Counted from the stretch's first letter, positions 35,046-45,632 are shown. The stretch is DNA of 64,000 nucleotides from Hydrangea macrophylla (GCA_033977485.1 CM066988.1:54807649-54871648), one strand, 5' to 3'. Made by a program: numbers and translations. The notes: generated by a model not told the origin, from the letters alone.

Positions 35046-35815
35046 AATTCCACTTAGGACGGTAACCTACGATAGGGGCAAACACCCCCTAGGTGTCCAA
35101 CTATAGAGGAGTCAAAAGACCCTGAAGTCACCAATGTTTTGGGTCAGCTACCTATAGTCATTACCTCTATAAACACCTGCCTTAGCATAAGCTTGGGGGC
35201 GAGGAAAATGAGCTAAATAGGAAGTCGCACCGGGCATTTACAGGAGTTGGAATTAACTAAGTGTAAACCCTTAAACATTCCCGAGCGCCTACAATGCTCA
35301 GAGTGCACTAGGACCTATGGGCTTGGAATCTCCTAGTCATCAACAGCTCAGGAGATTTATTAGCCTTTATAGGTCCCCATAGGACCGAGTGTTCCCTACT
35401 AGTCACAGTTTCAGAACCTTCTGCTAAGGCAGGGTCATAACGAAGCTAGACAACTGGTCAGGTATGGGCAAACACAAAAAAAAAAAAGAGAAAGAAATGC
35501 ATAAGTACAAACATTAATAGTATGTCAAAAAGCGACCTCAAAGGGCCTTTTCATTACTGATTTCAAAAAAGTACATTGCTTAGGGGGCAATTATAGCAGC
35601 CTCTCTACAATAAAAGAAAAAAGAAAAATTTACAGGGCAGGCAACAGGTTGGGAACAATTGGGCGAAGTGGTCCAAAAGTGGTCGGGCAGGTTCCTTACT
35701 AAGGATCATCTACGATGACTACCTCATCCATGGTATTCTCGACCTCCCCGACAAGAGCTTCCTCATTAGTAGAGGGCCCCATGTCCTAGAAGTCAAAATT
35801 GACCCTCGAGTAAGT
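35046..35815. other. Tat 3' UTR, no gene
   Basis: Non-coding, with an A-rich run near 35474-35485. No further feature supported. Confidence 0.5.
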
Positions 35816-35819
35816 AGTA

Positions 35820-36400
35820 AGATCCTACTCGGGATGGTCCATGGCTACCCTCCTCTTCAGGTCTGTACAACCCTGAAAGAAGTCGGCATCGAACCCTTTG
35901 TCCGCTGCCTCCCCAGTCTCCGTAGCCTCATCCCAAGCTACTGTAGAATCCTCTAAAGCCTTCATCTCAGCCTCAGCAGATGCTAGGCTTGCCAAGGCAT
36001 CCTCGATCTCGGCTTGAGCTGCCCTCAAGCAAGCCCCTTCACCTTTTCCTTCTCAGCGGCCAGGCGGTGGATTCCCTGGCCTCCCTCACCACACTCTCCT
36101 TTAAAAGAGTAGCCTTAGTAGCAGCAGCCCTATCCGCCAAACTAGATAGAGAGGACCCGACCCTGGCTGCTAGATAGTAGGCCTGGACAAAGAAACAGAA
36201 ATCAGTTAATCGCCAAAGAGGAGATGAAAGAAGGATGGAAAAGGAAAGGGCACAAAATTTACCAGATTAGAGAGGCTATAAAGCTACTCAACCAGCTCAT
36301 GAGGGGGCACTCGCTCATGCCTCTCAAGCTAGCTTGGAAGGAGGGAATTTCATATCCACCTCTGAGTTTCCTCCTCGGACCCCACTTGTGGAACCCCGAG
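35820..36400 (-). pseudogene. Antisense ORF of the Tat 3' region
   Basis: On the strand opposite to pol, frames at 35825-36028 (AQAEIEDALASLASAEAEMKALEDS.., acidic and helical) and about 36050-36200 (AYYLAARVGSSLSSLADRAAATKATLLKESVVREARES) form a coiled-coil-rich product broken by a frameshift. Antisense ORFs downstream of pol are known from Tat-lineage elements such as Grande, and this matches in position, strand and helical character. The upstream part (36210-36400) is less clear. Its role in the family is unknown. Confidence 0.55.
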
Positions 36401-36405
36401 CGGTA

Positions 36406-37696
36406 TGTTACTGATGTTGTCAATATCAAGATATAAAAAGTATACTTTACTTTTCTAAAGATTTGCAGTAGTGAAAGTAAAGGTCGAACCCATAGAGATT
36501 GAATTACGACAGCTTTTAGTTTTAAAATCTAAATCTAATTAATTAAGAAAATAGATTCTGATTTGAATTGTAATTAAACTAATGAAACTAATTAAAATAA
36601 ATCTAAATTATGAAAGCGATTAAAATGTTGTTTTTATAAATATGTTTAAGGAACCTAGGATCGCAAATCCACCGCTAGCTTCATAATAAGGGTATTTATG
36701 AATTAAATTAGCTTATTAAGTTGGATGATAATGGGGAATTGTAGCTACAAGCCCAATTCCACCGTCAAGAAAATAACCATGGTTCAAGCACCAACATAAT
36801 CCATCTTCGATTATCACAAATTATCCCACACTAAACTAGGGTTGTAGCATAATCCGTCTAACCTAGGCATGGACTATTAGGATACTTGATAGCATAATTC
36901 AATTAAGATCTATACAAGCACATCAAATATAGACCATTGAGCACATCACAGTCAAAATAGATCTAAGATAAGAAACTTTGAAAGTAATGATTTAATTAAT
37001 AGAAGTACGATTTTATTATTAAAATCCTCTAAACATGTAATCATCATCCATACATAATAAAACTAAAATAAAAACATAAATAACTCCCTATTACTTGGCT
37101 AGGGTTTCATTGAAACCCCTAGATCTAGGTTTAGTTGGCCATAGAAGCGATGATTGGCAAGAGGTTGATGGAGGAGGCCATGGAAATCCTTGGTCTTCTT
37201 CTTCTCCTTGCTTTTCTCTCTTCAATGGTTGAAGTTTTTGTTGTATATGGATGTATTTGCTATTGTGTAATGATGTGTAACCTAAAAATTGAATGAAAAT
37301 AAAGTATATATAGAGTTTGGAAAAAGTTTTGGAAGCTTTCCTAACCCGAAATGCACTAAAACTGATATATTTTACAGTTTGGACGTAATTTGGCAGTTTC
37401 GTTTGCACAGGAGTCTTCAGTATAGTGAAATACGCAACTTTGATTTTTACACATGTCACCCGAGCGGGCCGCGAGAGCGTGATGATGGGAGGTCGCGCGA
37501 GCGGGTCGCACGAGCGCGGTTCAGGTCTTCCGCGCGAGCGATAGGCCTTTTTTAGCTTCTTTTCTTCTGCTTTTTCACCCTGTTTATCCTGGAATACTTG
37601 TCTTCTTCCAAAACCTATCAAAAAATAGAAAACGAAGTAAAAATACACAAAAATAGGATAAAAAGCACTAATAATATTTGGAAAGTATTATTTACA
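36406..37696 (-). repeat. Athila-like LTR, minus strand (solo or truncated)
   Basis: On the minus strand it starts TGTAAATAATAC (37696) and ends ..GACAACATCAGTAACA (36406). Close to the end it has ..CTCTATGGGTTCGACC, the sequence typically found near the 3' end of Athila LTRs. A TATATATA box on the minus strand lies near 37309-37316. A GC-rich block at 37458-37545 (GCGCGAGCGGGTCGCACGAGCGC) resembles that in the Tekay LTRs. No matching TSD is seen: the left flank is Tat and the right flank is another LTR, so this may be a recombination product. Confidence 0.55.
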
Positions 37697-39299
37697 TTTT
37701 AAAGACAACTTCATGAATACATAGGAATGTGTTGAAGTTGAAATCATCATCTATCAAACATGTTTTTGAGGTCAAGAGCTACTATCCATAAGGATTCACT
37801 CACCTCAAACTTCATGTCATCAACTAGATGATGATAGACTAGTAAGTAAATAAAGAAAGCAAAAAGAGAAATGAGGTAAGAGAAGATGAACAAATATAAA
37901 CAAGCAAGTATATAAACAATCAATTGATGATATTCAATGATGTATTGGACTTGTAGCTTGGTGTTTCACTCATATGTGGTGACATTGGACATGGAAATAA
38001 CTTTCTCTCTCTTAAATGCTCACAAAATGGTGGTTGGGTGTATTGAATATGAAGTAAAATGGAAGCAATGAAGTAAAAACAAAGTTTAGAACTCACTTTC
38101 TTGTTTGGAAATCAAATAAGGAAGCTACATTTCTCTCTATTCTAACATTATCTCTACAACTTTCTCTTTACAACTTTTCAAAGCTTGCATTTGACACACC
38201 CAAAATGAGAAGTCAATGGGGGTTTATATAGGCCAATTTGGGGTGGTTTTGGGGTTTTAGAAGTATTCCCATTGGTCCCAAACATCTGTGTACATAGAAC
38301 TACGTCGTTTTGGTTTTCAATTAATCAAAATGAACCCCCAAAAGAATTTACAAAAATATACCATTCTGGAGGAGAGTGCCGCGGCAGCACTGGGCCTCTG
38401 TCGCAGTGGCAGTGGGCTAGGGTCGCTGCGGCACTGTTCCTTATTCGTCCAGATAATCCTTTTTAGGCCCCCAGAGGTTCCGGTATTCGCGAAAAGGCCA
38501 TATTTCGTCCGAAATTCACAAAAAATGCATACGAACTCCAAATTGAGGTTGTGATACACCATTGGAAAGGTAATAGAGTCTAATTTACATAAAAATAATT
38601 CGGAGATAGGTCACTTTGAAAAGTTTTGTGGTTTTCGCGATAAAAGCCGATTTGATCGCCTTTTTTACCTTCGGGAATTCTTAATAAATTCGTTTTAAAT
38701 CCAAAAATTATGTGCGACATATCGTTGGAAAGCTATCGACCTCTAGTATCTATAAAAACTATTTGAAAAATGATACAGTACTCTAGCTTCAAAGTCAACT
38801 TTTGGTCAAATTGGTCAAACTTGGGATTCCCGGGAAGTTCTGGAAACCTCTGGGAGCTCCCAGGAGCTGACGTTTTTGTTCGATTTTCTTTTAAAACTCA
38901 TTTTAATACTTTCCACATGATCTAGAATGATCCCGGAAATTTTCAGCGGATTTGGACGATTTTGGTCAAACTTGGTCAAATCTTGGTCAAACCTTGGTCA
39001 AACCGGTCAACGGAGACTTTCTGGGAACTTTCGGGACCTTTGGGGGTCTCTGGGGGCCGACGATTTCATCCGGTCTTGCTTTAGAACTCATTTTATTGTT
39101 TTTCTTACAACATAGTGCATTTTCAGAACATTTGGTCAGAATCTGGGAGCGTTCGGGCTTTCAGGGGTATTTTGGTCATTATGAGCATTCTGAGAGATAG
39201 AACTGACTTCCAGGAGTCCTTTTGAGTCTTTTACGATCATTGTGAATCACCAAGCTATGGGTCTCCTAAATCTAAAAGCCGACAAAATAGGGTGTCTAT
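37697..39299 (-). repeat. Fragment of a TGTAGACACC-type LTR, minus strand
   Basis: Read on the minus strand it begins (TATAGACACCCTATTTTGTCGG at 39299) like the LTR at 210 and has a core promoter (TATATAAA at 38223-38230). Upstream of the TATA box, at 38380-38445, is a patch of GCGGCAC/GTGCCGC words. It stops at 37697 against the Athila-like LTR, so the 3' part is missing. Minor ORFs here are not credible. Confidence 0.55.
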
Positions 39300-39881
39300 A
39301 ATACCGAGGAGTGCCTGGTTTATCTAAGGACTGCGTGTCATCTCTAGGTTCATCTAGAGCTGTAGACCAAGCATCTCGAGCCCCAACCAACAGTTCGGGA
39401 TTGCAACACTAGCCCGGCCTGCCACACATATAGCACGGCCCAGCCCTAGGACATGGTCCAGAATGTTCCAGACAATTTCCTATACAAGTTAGAAGACTAA
39501 TAGAAAGTGTAAATAGTTTCCTAATCCAATTAGGAAGCTCTCACAATTTGTGCCAATTAATCCCAATCAGATTGTATTGCCTTATCAATTTACTTGCCAT
39601 GTATGAGGAGGTTTCTTAAAGTATGAAAGAAACCCCTCACCCCCATAGAAGGGGGTCACAACTTCAATTTACTTGCCTATAAATTTACTTGCCATGCCCG
39701 GCCAGTCTCTGGTAGTTCCATCCCTTTGTTGGTTCACCAAAGGACCCCCGACGATTTGATATCTTAATGCAAGTGTTCTGACACACACATAGATGTAGAT
39801 CTCTTCATTAATAGGGCCAAATCACATACAGTTTCTCTTGTCTACTTCTTCTTGTCTCTAACCCAAATTTCGGTGTCATCA
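39300..39881 (+). repeat. Tat 3' LTR
   Basis: Homologous to the 5' LTR from ATACCGAGGAGTGCC to GGTGTCATCA. Its beginning is in direct contact with the inserted LTR fragment, so the PPT and possibly the first bases of the LTR are lost. It is followed by Athila sequence (ATGGCTTATTGC). A short duplication unique to this copy is seen near 39665-39700 (CTTGCCTATAAATTTACTTGCC). Confidence 0.75.
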
Positions 39882-40031
39882 ATGGCTTATTGCATTTGCT
39901 CAATGCAATCGTGTTCCCCACAAAAATGGTTTGTCTTTCATTTGAAATAAATAATTATGCTAGGCCAATCTTTGATCTGTTGGTCTTCCACTTTATTGCT
40001 AAGAGACTAGCAACATGCTAGTTGGGGGGCG
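39882..40031 (+). mobile_element. Athila 3' internal end with polypurine tract
   Basis: Continuation of the Athila element after the Tat insertion. AACATGCTAGTTGGGGGGCG at 40012-40031 is the Athila-type G-rich polypurine tract, followed at once by TGATTAG, the LTR start. Confidence 0.75.
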
Positions 40032-40569
40032 TGATTAGCCTTCAATATTGCTTTCTTATCCTCATGATTTGCTCTTATTGGAAACAGTTTATCACCTAAT
40101 TCAAGAGGTTTAATAGATAAATTGTGCTTTTGTTAATCCTCTTTGTTGTTCTATTTTTACTAATCAAATCTCTTTCTTGTAGATTTTGGGAGCTTAGTAG
40201 AAGATGGAACCAAACATTTTGGTTTTTACCTCAAAAAAGAGCATGGAACATAAGTCTATAAAGCCATATCGATTCGGGCTTTATAGGCGGACCGATCCAC
40301 TATTGCTTTAGGACCTGGAGAAGACTTTTCAAGAAGTCGAATCGATCCGACTTTTACACGTGAATTGACCCACGAGTTTGGATGAACATTCTGCTTCCCT
40401 AGGTGTATATCAGATCGATCCGGCCATAAGTCGCGGATCGATCCGCCCCTACTGTGAACCCCTTCTTCTTATTATTACAAGTTTTCCATTTAGTGTTAGA
40501 AGTACAAATAGTTAGAGATAGATTTTTGTTAGGGTTAGCTTTTATTTTAGTTGTGTTTAGTTGTATCTT

Positions 40570-40610
<41 letters not shown>

Positions 40611-41118
40611 CCTCTTCTTCAATGCTTTTTCTCCCTTATCTACCACCATTTATAGACATTTTAAGTTCTAGAGAGAGAAGATTATTGTTGTATTGAATAC
40701 TTTGGAGCTTATATAGGATTTTTCTTGGAGTTATTCTTGCATTTATGATGATTTCTTTAAGTTAGTATCATTTTTCTCTCCTCTATTTAATGTTTATGCT
40801 TTTGTATCCATGAGTAGCTAGATTATGTAGGTTGGGGATCATAAACCTACCATTAGACCCATGTGAGCTCTAATTTAATGTCTTGTAGTATTTCTAAGGT
40901 TTATTTGTGCAAGGTTTGATTTTCTAGGAATTCATTCAAGATGTTGAGCATCATAAGTTGTTCAATCCTTGATTTCAAACCCCCACCTCGTGTATTTCAT
41001 AGAAGTTTCTATCAAACGTTGTAGGTTGACAACCACATGTTTGATAGTTTACCTCAATGAAATTCTCTACCCTAGAATATGCTACAAAAATTGAATCCAT
41101 TTGTTGTTTGGTCCAAGG
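40032..41118 (+). repeat. Athila 3' LTR (right part cut by a chromovirus LTR)
   Basis: The LTR begins TGATTAGCC after the PPT. It holds several GGATCGATCC/GATCGATCC-like words (40260-40450), a CT microsatellite (40573-40607) and the stretch ATGAGTAGCTAGATTATGTAGGTTGGGGATC typical of Athila LTRs. It runs at least to about 41100, where a different LTR starts. The 5' LTR of this element is not in the window. Confidence 0.6.
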
Positions 41119-41449
41119 TGAGGGGAATGTCCCCAACCTCTATAGAACATTGGAGACTTATCTGGAAGCATCTAGAATTCTTTGGAGTATTCTAAGAGAT
41201 GCCTTGTACATTATAGAATATGATACAATATTCTAGAATGTAGTGGAACATGTAAATATCTAGACACTTGTATAGAAAATTCTAGAAGTAGATCTAGATC
41301 ATTCTTGTAAAGAGGTGGGAAGGTTCTAGAGAAAATCCTAGAAGATTCTCTAACCTTTTTTGTGACCTATAAATAGGTGAGGCCCCCATTTTTCCAAACC
41401 ATCCAAGTGTTGTAAATTATTTGAAGAGCAATACAAATACTCTTTTTCC

Positions 41450-41485
<36 letters not shown>

Positions 41486-41596
41486 TCTCTCTTTCTCTCT
41501 CCCTCTACTTTATGTATTAGCAAGGCTTACTTAGCTTACAACAGTCAGGTGTGAGTCTAAGTGCCGCATGGGAAGGTGTTAAAAAGTCTAATCTCA
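41119..41596 (+). repeat. 5' LTR of a chromovirus-type Gypsy element
   Basis: Begins TGAGGGGAATGTCCCC and is rich in TCTAGAA words (41165-41345). It has a TATAAATA box (41369-41376) and a CT repeat at 41455-41500. It ends before the degenerate PBS. The exact end is uncertain: ACTTAGCTTACAACA (about 41543) and AATCTCA (41596) are both possible. Confidence 0.5.
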
Positions 41597-41603
41597 TGAT
41601 AGA

Positions 41604-41615
41604 AGGTATTAAAGC
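41604..41615 (+). other. Degenerate primer binding site
   Basis: AGGTATTAAAGC corresponds to TGGTATCAGAGC (initiator Met tRNA) with three changes, and stands just upstream of the gag start. Confidence 0.5.
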
Positions 41616-41630
41616 TAAATTACTTCAAGC

Positions 41631-42190
41631 ATGGCTAACTTTGAGAAGAACTCGGATCATTCGAATGTCACTTTGGAGCGTGGAGATAAGGGCCACAACA
41701 CTGGCAAGTCCAAGAGGGATAAATCAAAGGACGCCATGTCTACTTTAGAGGCATGGTTTGTTCATATGGAGAAGGTTATTGCTAACATTGCAGGTCGGCT
41801 CGAGGAGAAAGTCCCTAGCAATGATGCCCATGAAGCCACATTGGAGGAGCTTAAGGGTGAATTTCAGGGAGCCTTGAACTCAATGATGGATGTGGTATGG
41901 CGAGAGGTCCAAGGACAACTTGACCAAGTGGTGGCGGAACTCACCTCTGTTCATGATGAAATGAAGGCGATCAAAGGAGACTTGGCCCTTTGCAAAGAGG
42001 TGGTCGTGAACAATGCTGTTGTGGCTCGCGACATGCCTAGAGTGGTGGATTCTCCTAAACCCAAATCCTATAATGGGAAGCGGGATGCTAAGGAGCTAGA
42101 TACATTCTTGTGGAATGTGGAAAGGTATCTTAAGCATATTTGGGTAAAGGATGATGCTAGTATGATTTTGACAGCAGCAATGTTAGCCAC
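41631..42190 (+). pseudogene. Truncated chromovirus gag
   Basis: The ATG at 41631 opens MANFEKNSDHSN.., followed by a long helical region (LEELKGEFQGALNSMMDVVWREVQGQLDQV.., a coiled-coil-like segment). PKPKSYNGKRDAKELDTFLWNVERYLKH then matches the gag start of short-LTR chromoviruses (usually KPFNG-x-RDAKELENFLWDMEQYF). The frame is open but similarity ends at about 42185, where antisense SPO11-like sequence begins. The rest of gag and all of pol are missing. Confidence 0.72.
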
Positions 42191-43022
42191 GCTTGAAGAT
42201 CTATACCTGGAACTATCAAATATCGATTTTCATTCACCATCTTTGCAGATCCATATATGTATACTGAGAAGATCTTAATCCCGTAAGGATTATAGTCAAA
42301 TAGTCCAAAAGTAGGTAATCCTCTATTCTTACAAGTCAAATGAAGGAAAGCCTTTGTTGAGTAATCCAACATACCTTTTCTAGTGATTACAATACACTTA
42401 TTTTTCTCAACAAATTTTTTCTTCTCGAGTTCAAAGAATATAGTAATCGTTTCAACTACAAGTATGAATCTCAATTCTGAAGATATTCTCAATTGCTCAG
42501 ACTTTTGTACTATATCTAGGACTTTTTGTCCACCACCACAGTCAATTTTCTTATCATTGTAGTAATATGTGAGATATCAAATAACGCATCCCCTTGGAAT
42601 CCGAGTGTATGTGTAATTCATGCCTCCTACATCCAATTGTAAGCTGAATATTAGTTAAAATTTCAGTCATATTTTCTCTAACACGAAAGACATTTTGATA
42701 CTGATAATAAATGTGTCTCTCTGACTTGTATTGATTAGTACAGATTAGATTAATAATCTCCCTACGCAAAACTGTCATCATCAAGGAAATAGATGTATCA
42801 ATAAATGGTTTCTCGGTATTCATCTCAAGAAAATCAAGCCAAGTTTGTAAACTCAATTTTTTAAGAAAATTTGGTGACGGACCTTTGATACAACATATAG
42901 ATCTTCTATACTATAATAGATATCTCCCTTTTTCAGAGTTGACCGTAGCATCCGAACCAACATGTCTTTATTATCCTCCATCACAGTCTTTACCATGAGA
43001 TGCAGCTTATTTAATATGTCTG
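42185..43022 (-). pseudogene. SPO11 / topoisomerase VI subunit A-like fragment
   Basis: On the minus strand 42856-42562 reads ..KSERHIYYQYQNVFRV..TEILTNIQLTIGCRRHELHIHSDSKGM, the winged-helix part of the family (usually TKRDIYY). A frameshift near 42560 leads to NDKKIDCGGGQKVLDI.., then LRFILVVE, CIVITRKGMLDYSTKAFLHL and LPTFGLFDYNPYGIKIFSVYIYGSAKM..RYLIVPG, the TOPRIM metal site (Glu, and D-x-N where many members have D-x-D). The catalytic Tyr region is probably in IYYQYQ. Upstream 43022-42880 is another open stretch with KKGDIYYSIEDLYV. No intron is obvious between the winged-helix and TOPRIM parts. The family makes meiotic DNA breaks or acts in topoisomerase VI. This copy is broken and lacks both ends. 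Confidence 0.7.
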
Positions 43023-43430
43023 ATTTTTTTTATAGAAACGAAAAACCAAGGACGTGCATCTGGTGGAGAGTAATTTATCATGATCGTTGTGACACTGGAA
43101 ACAATAAGTAGTCAATGTCAAGTACAAATTTCTTTCAAGCAAAATCATGATATCTGGTTAAACCAGTTCACTAGGCACTGATTAAATGAAATCAAAGATG
43201 AAAACTGGCCAAACGTACTTTGGAAAGGGAGGCTTGGTCTAAGGACCCTAAGGCTTGGTCAATTCAGACTAAAGTATAAACCGTAAACAAAAACCTACAT
43301 AAGGTCACAATAATAAAACCATTACATACTAAAACTCATCATAATTACATTTTAATGGCTGAAGTCCTACACCTATTAAAACTCAGACCAAACTACCCTT
43401 GGGAATTAACCCACGCTCTGCACTCTAACA
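43023..43430. other. Intergenic, no gene
   Basis: AT-rich DNA with no recognisable coding or repeat signature. Confidence 0.4.
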
Positions 43431-43431
43431 T

Positions 43432-43710
43432 ATCTCTCTCTCTCTCACTCTACGATATCTTTCTCTCTCTCTCTCTCCAATGTCTCTCTCTCTCTCTCTC
43501 AGACTCTCTCTCTCTCTCTCTCTCTCTCTGACCACCAGTCCACCTCCACCCTACCACCACCACCATTGCCCGCCATCGCCACCTCCACCACCACCACCAA
43601 TGACTGCCATAATTGCCGCCACCACCATGCACCACCACCAACATCGCAAGCACCACCTCCAGCCGCCACCACCACCACTGGTTCATCACCTTCATCATCT
43701 TCTTCATCTC
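43432..43710. repeat. CT microsatellite and CCACCA-rich simple repeat
   Basis: CT runs at 43434-43530 are followed by CCACCACCA/CCACCTCC repeats to about 43710. ORFs here (Ser/Leu and Pro/His on the plus strand, Trp/Val on the minus strand) come from the repeats and are not genes. Confidence 0.85.
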
Positions 43711-43892
43711 CGACCACCATTGATCTTCTTCATCTCCGATGACATGCAACCCGTGATTGAGATCTAGATCTAGATCTTGACCGATGATTGAGATCTAAAT
43801 CTAAATCTAGATATTGATTTGGATGTTACAGCCATAATGAACTCCGGCGACCACCATATAATGCCACCATGTATAAGGTAAATTACAGAATG

Positions 43893-44140
43893 TACAATCT
43901 TAAGTCAAATTTCACTTAAGATATGTTAAGTGAAATTTGACTTAATATTTTTGAAGTGAAATTTTTAGATTTTTCAGTGAAGTTTCACTTATCTTCTTAA
44001 GTGAAACTCCAATCTTCAGTGAATTTGCAAACGTAAGAGAATTTTATAGATCAAGTTAAAGTCAAATTTCAATTAACTTCATTAGAAATTAGTAAAATTT
44101 GACTTAAGATATCTTAAGTCAAATTTCACTTAATATTTTT
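43893..44140. repeat. Cluster of AAGTGAAATTTGACTTA palindromes
   Basis: TAAGTCAAATTTCACTTAAG..TTAAGTGAAATTTGACTTA at about 43893-43935 and a near-perfect palindrome centred near 44116 (GAAATTTGACTTAAGATATCTTAAGTCAAATTTC split by its centre) are joined by further half-copies (AAGTGAAA, CAGTGAAGTTTCACTT). It could be a foldback MITE or the end of a larger element. No TSD was resolved. Confidence 0.6.
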
Positions 44141-44149
44141 AAGTGGGGG

Positions 44150-44400
44150 AAGTAGTCTAATTTCAGACGAGGTCGTGGGGCTGGGGGTCACCGGATGACA
44201 GGGAGAGGCAGGGGTGGTTGTCACCGGAGGTTAGGCGAGGGATGGGGTAATCGTCAGAGGTCAGGTGAGGTCACCGAAGGTCAGGGGAGATCGTCGGAGG
44301 TGACAGGGATGGTGGCCGGAGGTGGCAGGGGTGTTGTGGTCGAAGGTGGCAGGGGTGGTGGTAATGGTATCTAGGGCTTGGTAGGGTTAGAGGACGAAGA
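44150..44400. repeat. G-rich degenerate repeat
   Basis: Repeats of GGAGGT(C/G)AGG, GTCACCGGAGG and GGTGGCAGGGGTGGT with period near 20-25 bases. No gene. Confidence 0.5.
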
Positions 44401-44679
44401 TAAGGGTAATTTGGTCTCTGGACATTGGGAAGACCTATCCCCCATGTTTACTTTAAGCTGTCCTTAATCTCAATAAAACTTTTCTTAATGACCTTTTCAC
44501 CAATTTCTCCCTTTCGAAATAGCTATTCATTAAGTGATACATGAAGCATATTAAGTCACACGATATGAGATAGACATTAATCACTGTGTATTACCCTCCA
44601 AGAGACAATTTTTAATATATACGAGTACACTTGGGAAAAAATGAGAATGATTAAAGTATACTGTAGTCAACATAGTTAT

Positions 44680-45632
44680 TTAAGGCGCAAGGTGCACTGC
44701 AGGCGCAAAGCCGCCTGGAGCCTAGGTGCAAGGCACACATTAAAAAAAACATGTAAATTGAATATATTTAATGGCTTAATCAAATACAAAGAAATAAAAA
44801 TTAACACATACATATAAATTTGATAAAACATCAAAGTACTGAACATTTTGGCCTATTAGTTCAATTTCTACAAAAGCAAAAAGGTCATTAAATTCATAGT
44901 TGTCAAATTGGTATTCGTAAGATTTGGTGATAATTTCATAATAATGATATAAAATCTATCTAATTGGTGGGTCGGGCAGCGCCCCCCCCACCCCCCACCA
45001 CAACAACCCCCCCCCCCCCCCCCCCCCCCGGATCACGCCAAAATGGCAAGGAAAAAGTAATACAAATACTTAGAATTAATTATGGAGCCACCCTTAGTCT
45101 TAAAATTAATTTTAAGAAATTAAAACTCAAAGAAAACCTTCAAATTAATGGCTGGGGTTTAAATTAATTTCCTGAGATGCGCGCCTTTTCGCCTTGCAGA
45201 GCTGGCCCAGAGTATTTGGAGCCTCGGGATGAACTATTAAAATGGAGGCCCCTTTGCTAAGGTGGGGTTCGGGGGCAGCGGCTCCGAATTTCTTTTGTCA
45301 ATTTATTCATATATTTCGCCCCAAATTTGTAGTGAACTTATTATAATTGGGCCAATATATTATATTTATACATAAAAAATAATCGTACAGCGGGCCTCCC
45401 TTTTTACCGAGAATATTATATTTGGGGTAAGTTTATGTTGGTCTAAAGTTAAAAATAAGTCAAAATATTACATGTAAAATATTTTTTTGGTAAAGTTTAT
45501 ACAAGTGGGTAAAGTTTTGGCTATCATTATAAATATATCTAAAATCATTGGCCCCAAAATTTAATGACACTTTTGGTGGCCCGGGGCTACCGCCCCTCTT
45601 AATTCTCCGGCCCCCCTTTGGGCTGGCCGTAT
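44680..45632. mobile_element. Two abutting GC-ended repeats, probably MITE-like
   Basis: TAAGGCGCAAGGTGCAC at about 44682 and its approximate inverse GCGCGCCTTTTCGCCTTG at 45180-45197 could be the ends of one element. It contains a 23-base C run at 45007-45029. Immediately right, CAGAGCTGGCCCAGAG (45198) and CTTTGGGCTGGCCGTA (about 45616-45631) look like hAT-type inverted ends of a second. TSDs were not confirmed for either. Confidence 0.35.

Larger units (their letters stand above)
9922..39881 (+). mobile_element. Tat-lineage Gypsy element inserted in Athila (outer limits of nest level 2)
   Basis: The element has related LTRs at both ends (about 9922-10488 and 39300-39881), a TGGCGCCGTC.. 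PBS, a Tat-type gag split by a Tekay element, pol with a second RNase H domain, a minisatellite, and an antisense ORF in its long 3' untranslated region. Athila sequence borders both ends. The bases after the right LTR are ATGGC. I could not find a matching copy on the left, so the exact 5' start is uncertain by tens of bases. Gene order gag-PR-RT-RH-IN is kept but all frames are broken. Confidence 0.75.

Noticed and set aside
37091..37648. 185-codon minus-strand ORF
   Set aside because: Lies within the Athila-like LTR; no recognisable domain, and the arginine/glycine-rich part comes from the GC-rich word block.
9922..39886. TSD ATGGC for the Tat element
   Set aside because: ATGGC follows the right LTR, but no convincing copy was found at the left edge, so no TSD is claimed.
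43480..43767. Pro/His-rich and Trp/Val-rich ORFs on either strand
   Set aside because: Translation of CT and CCACCA simple repeats.
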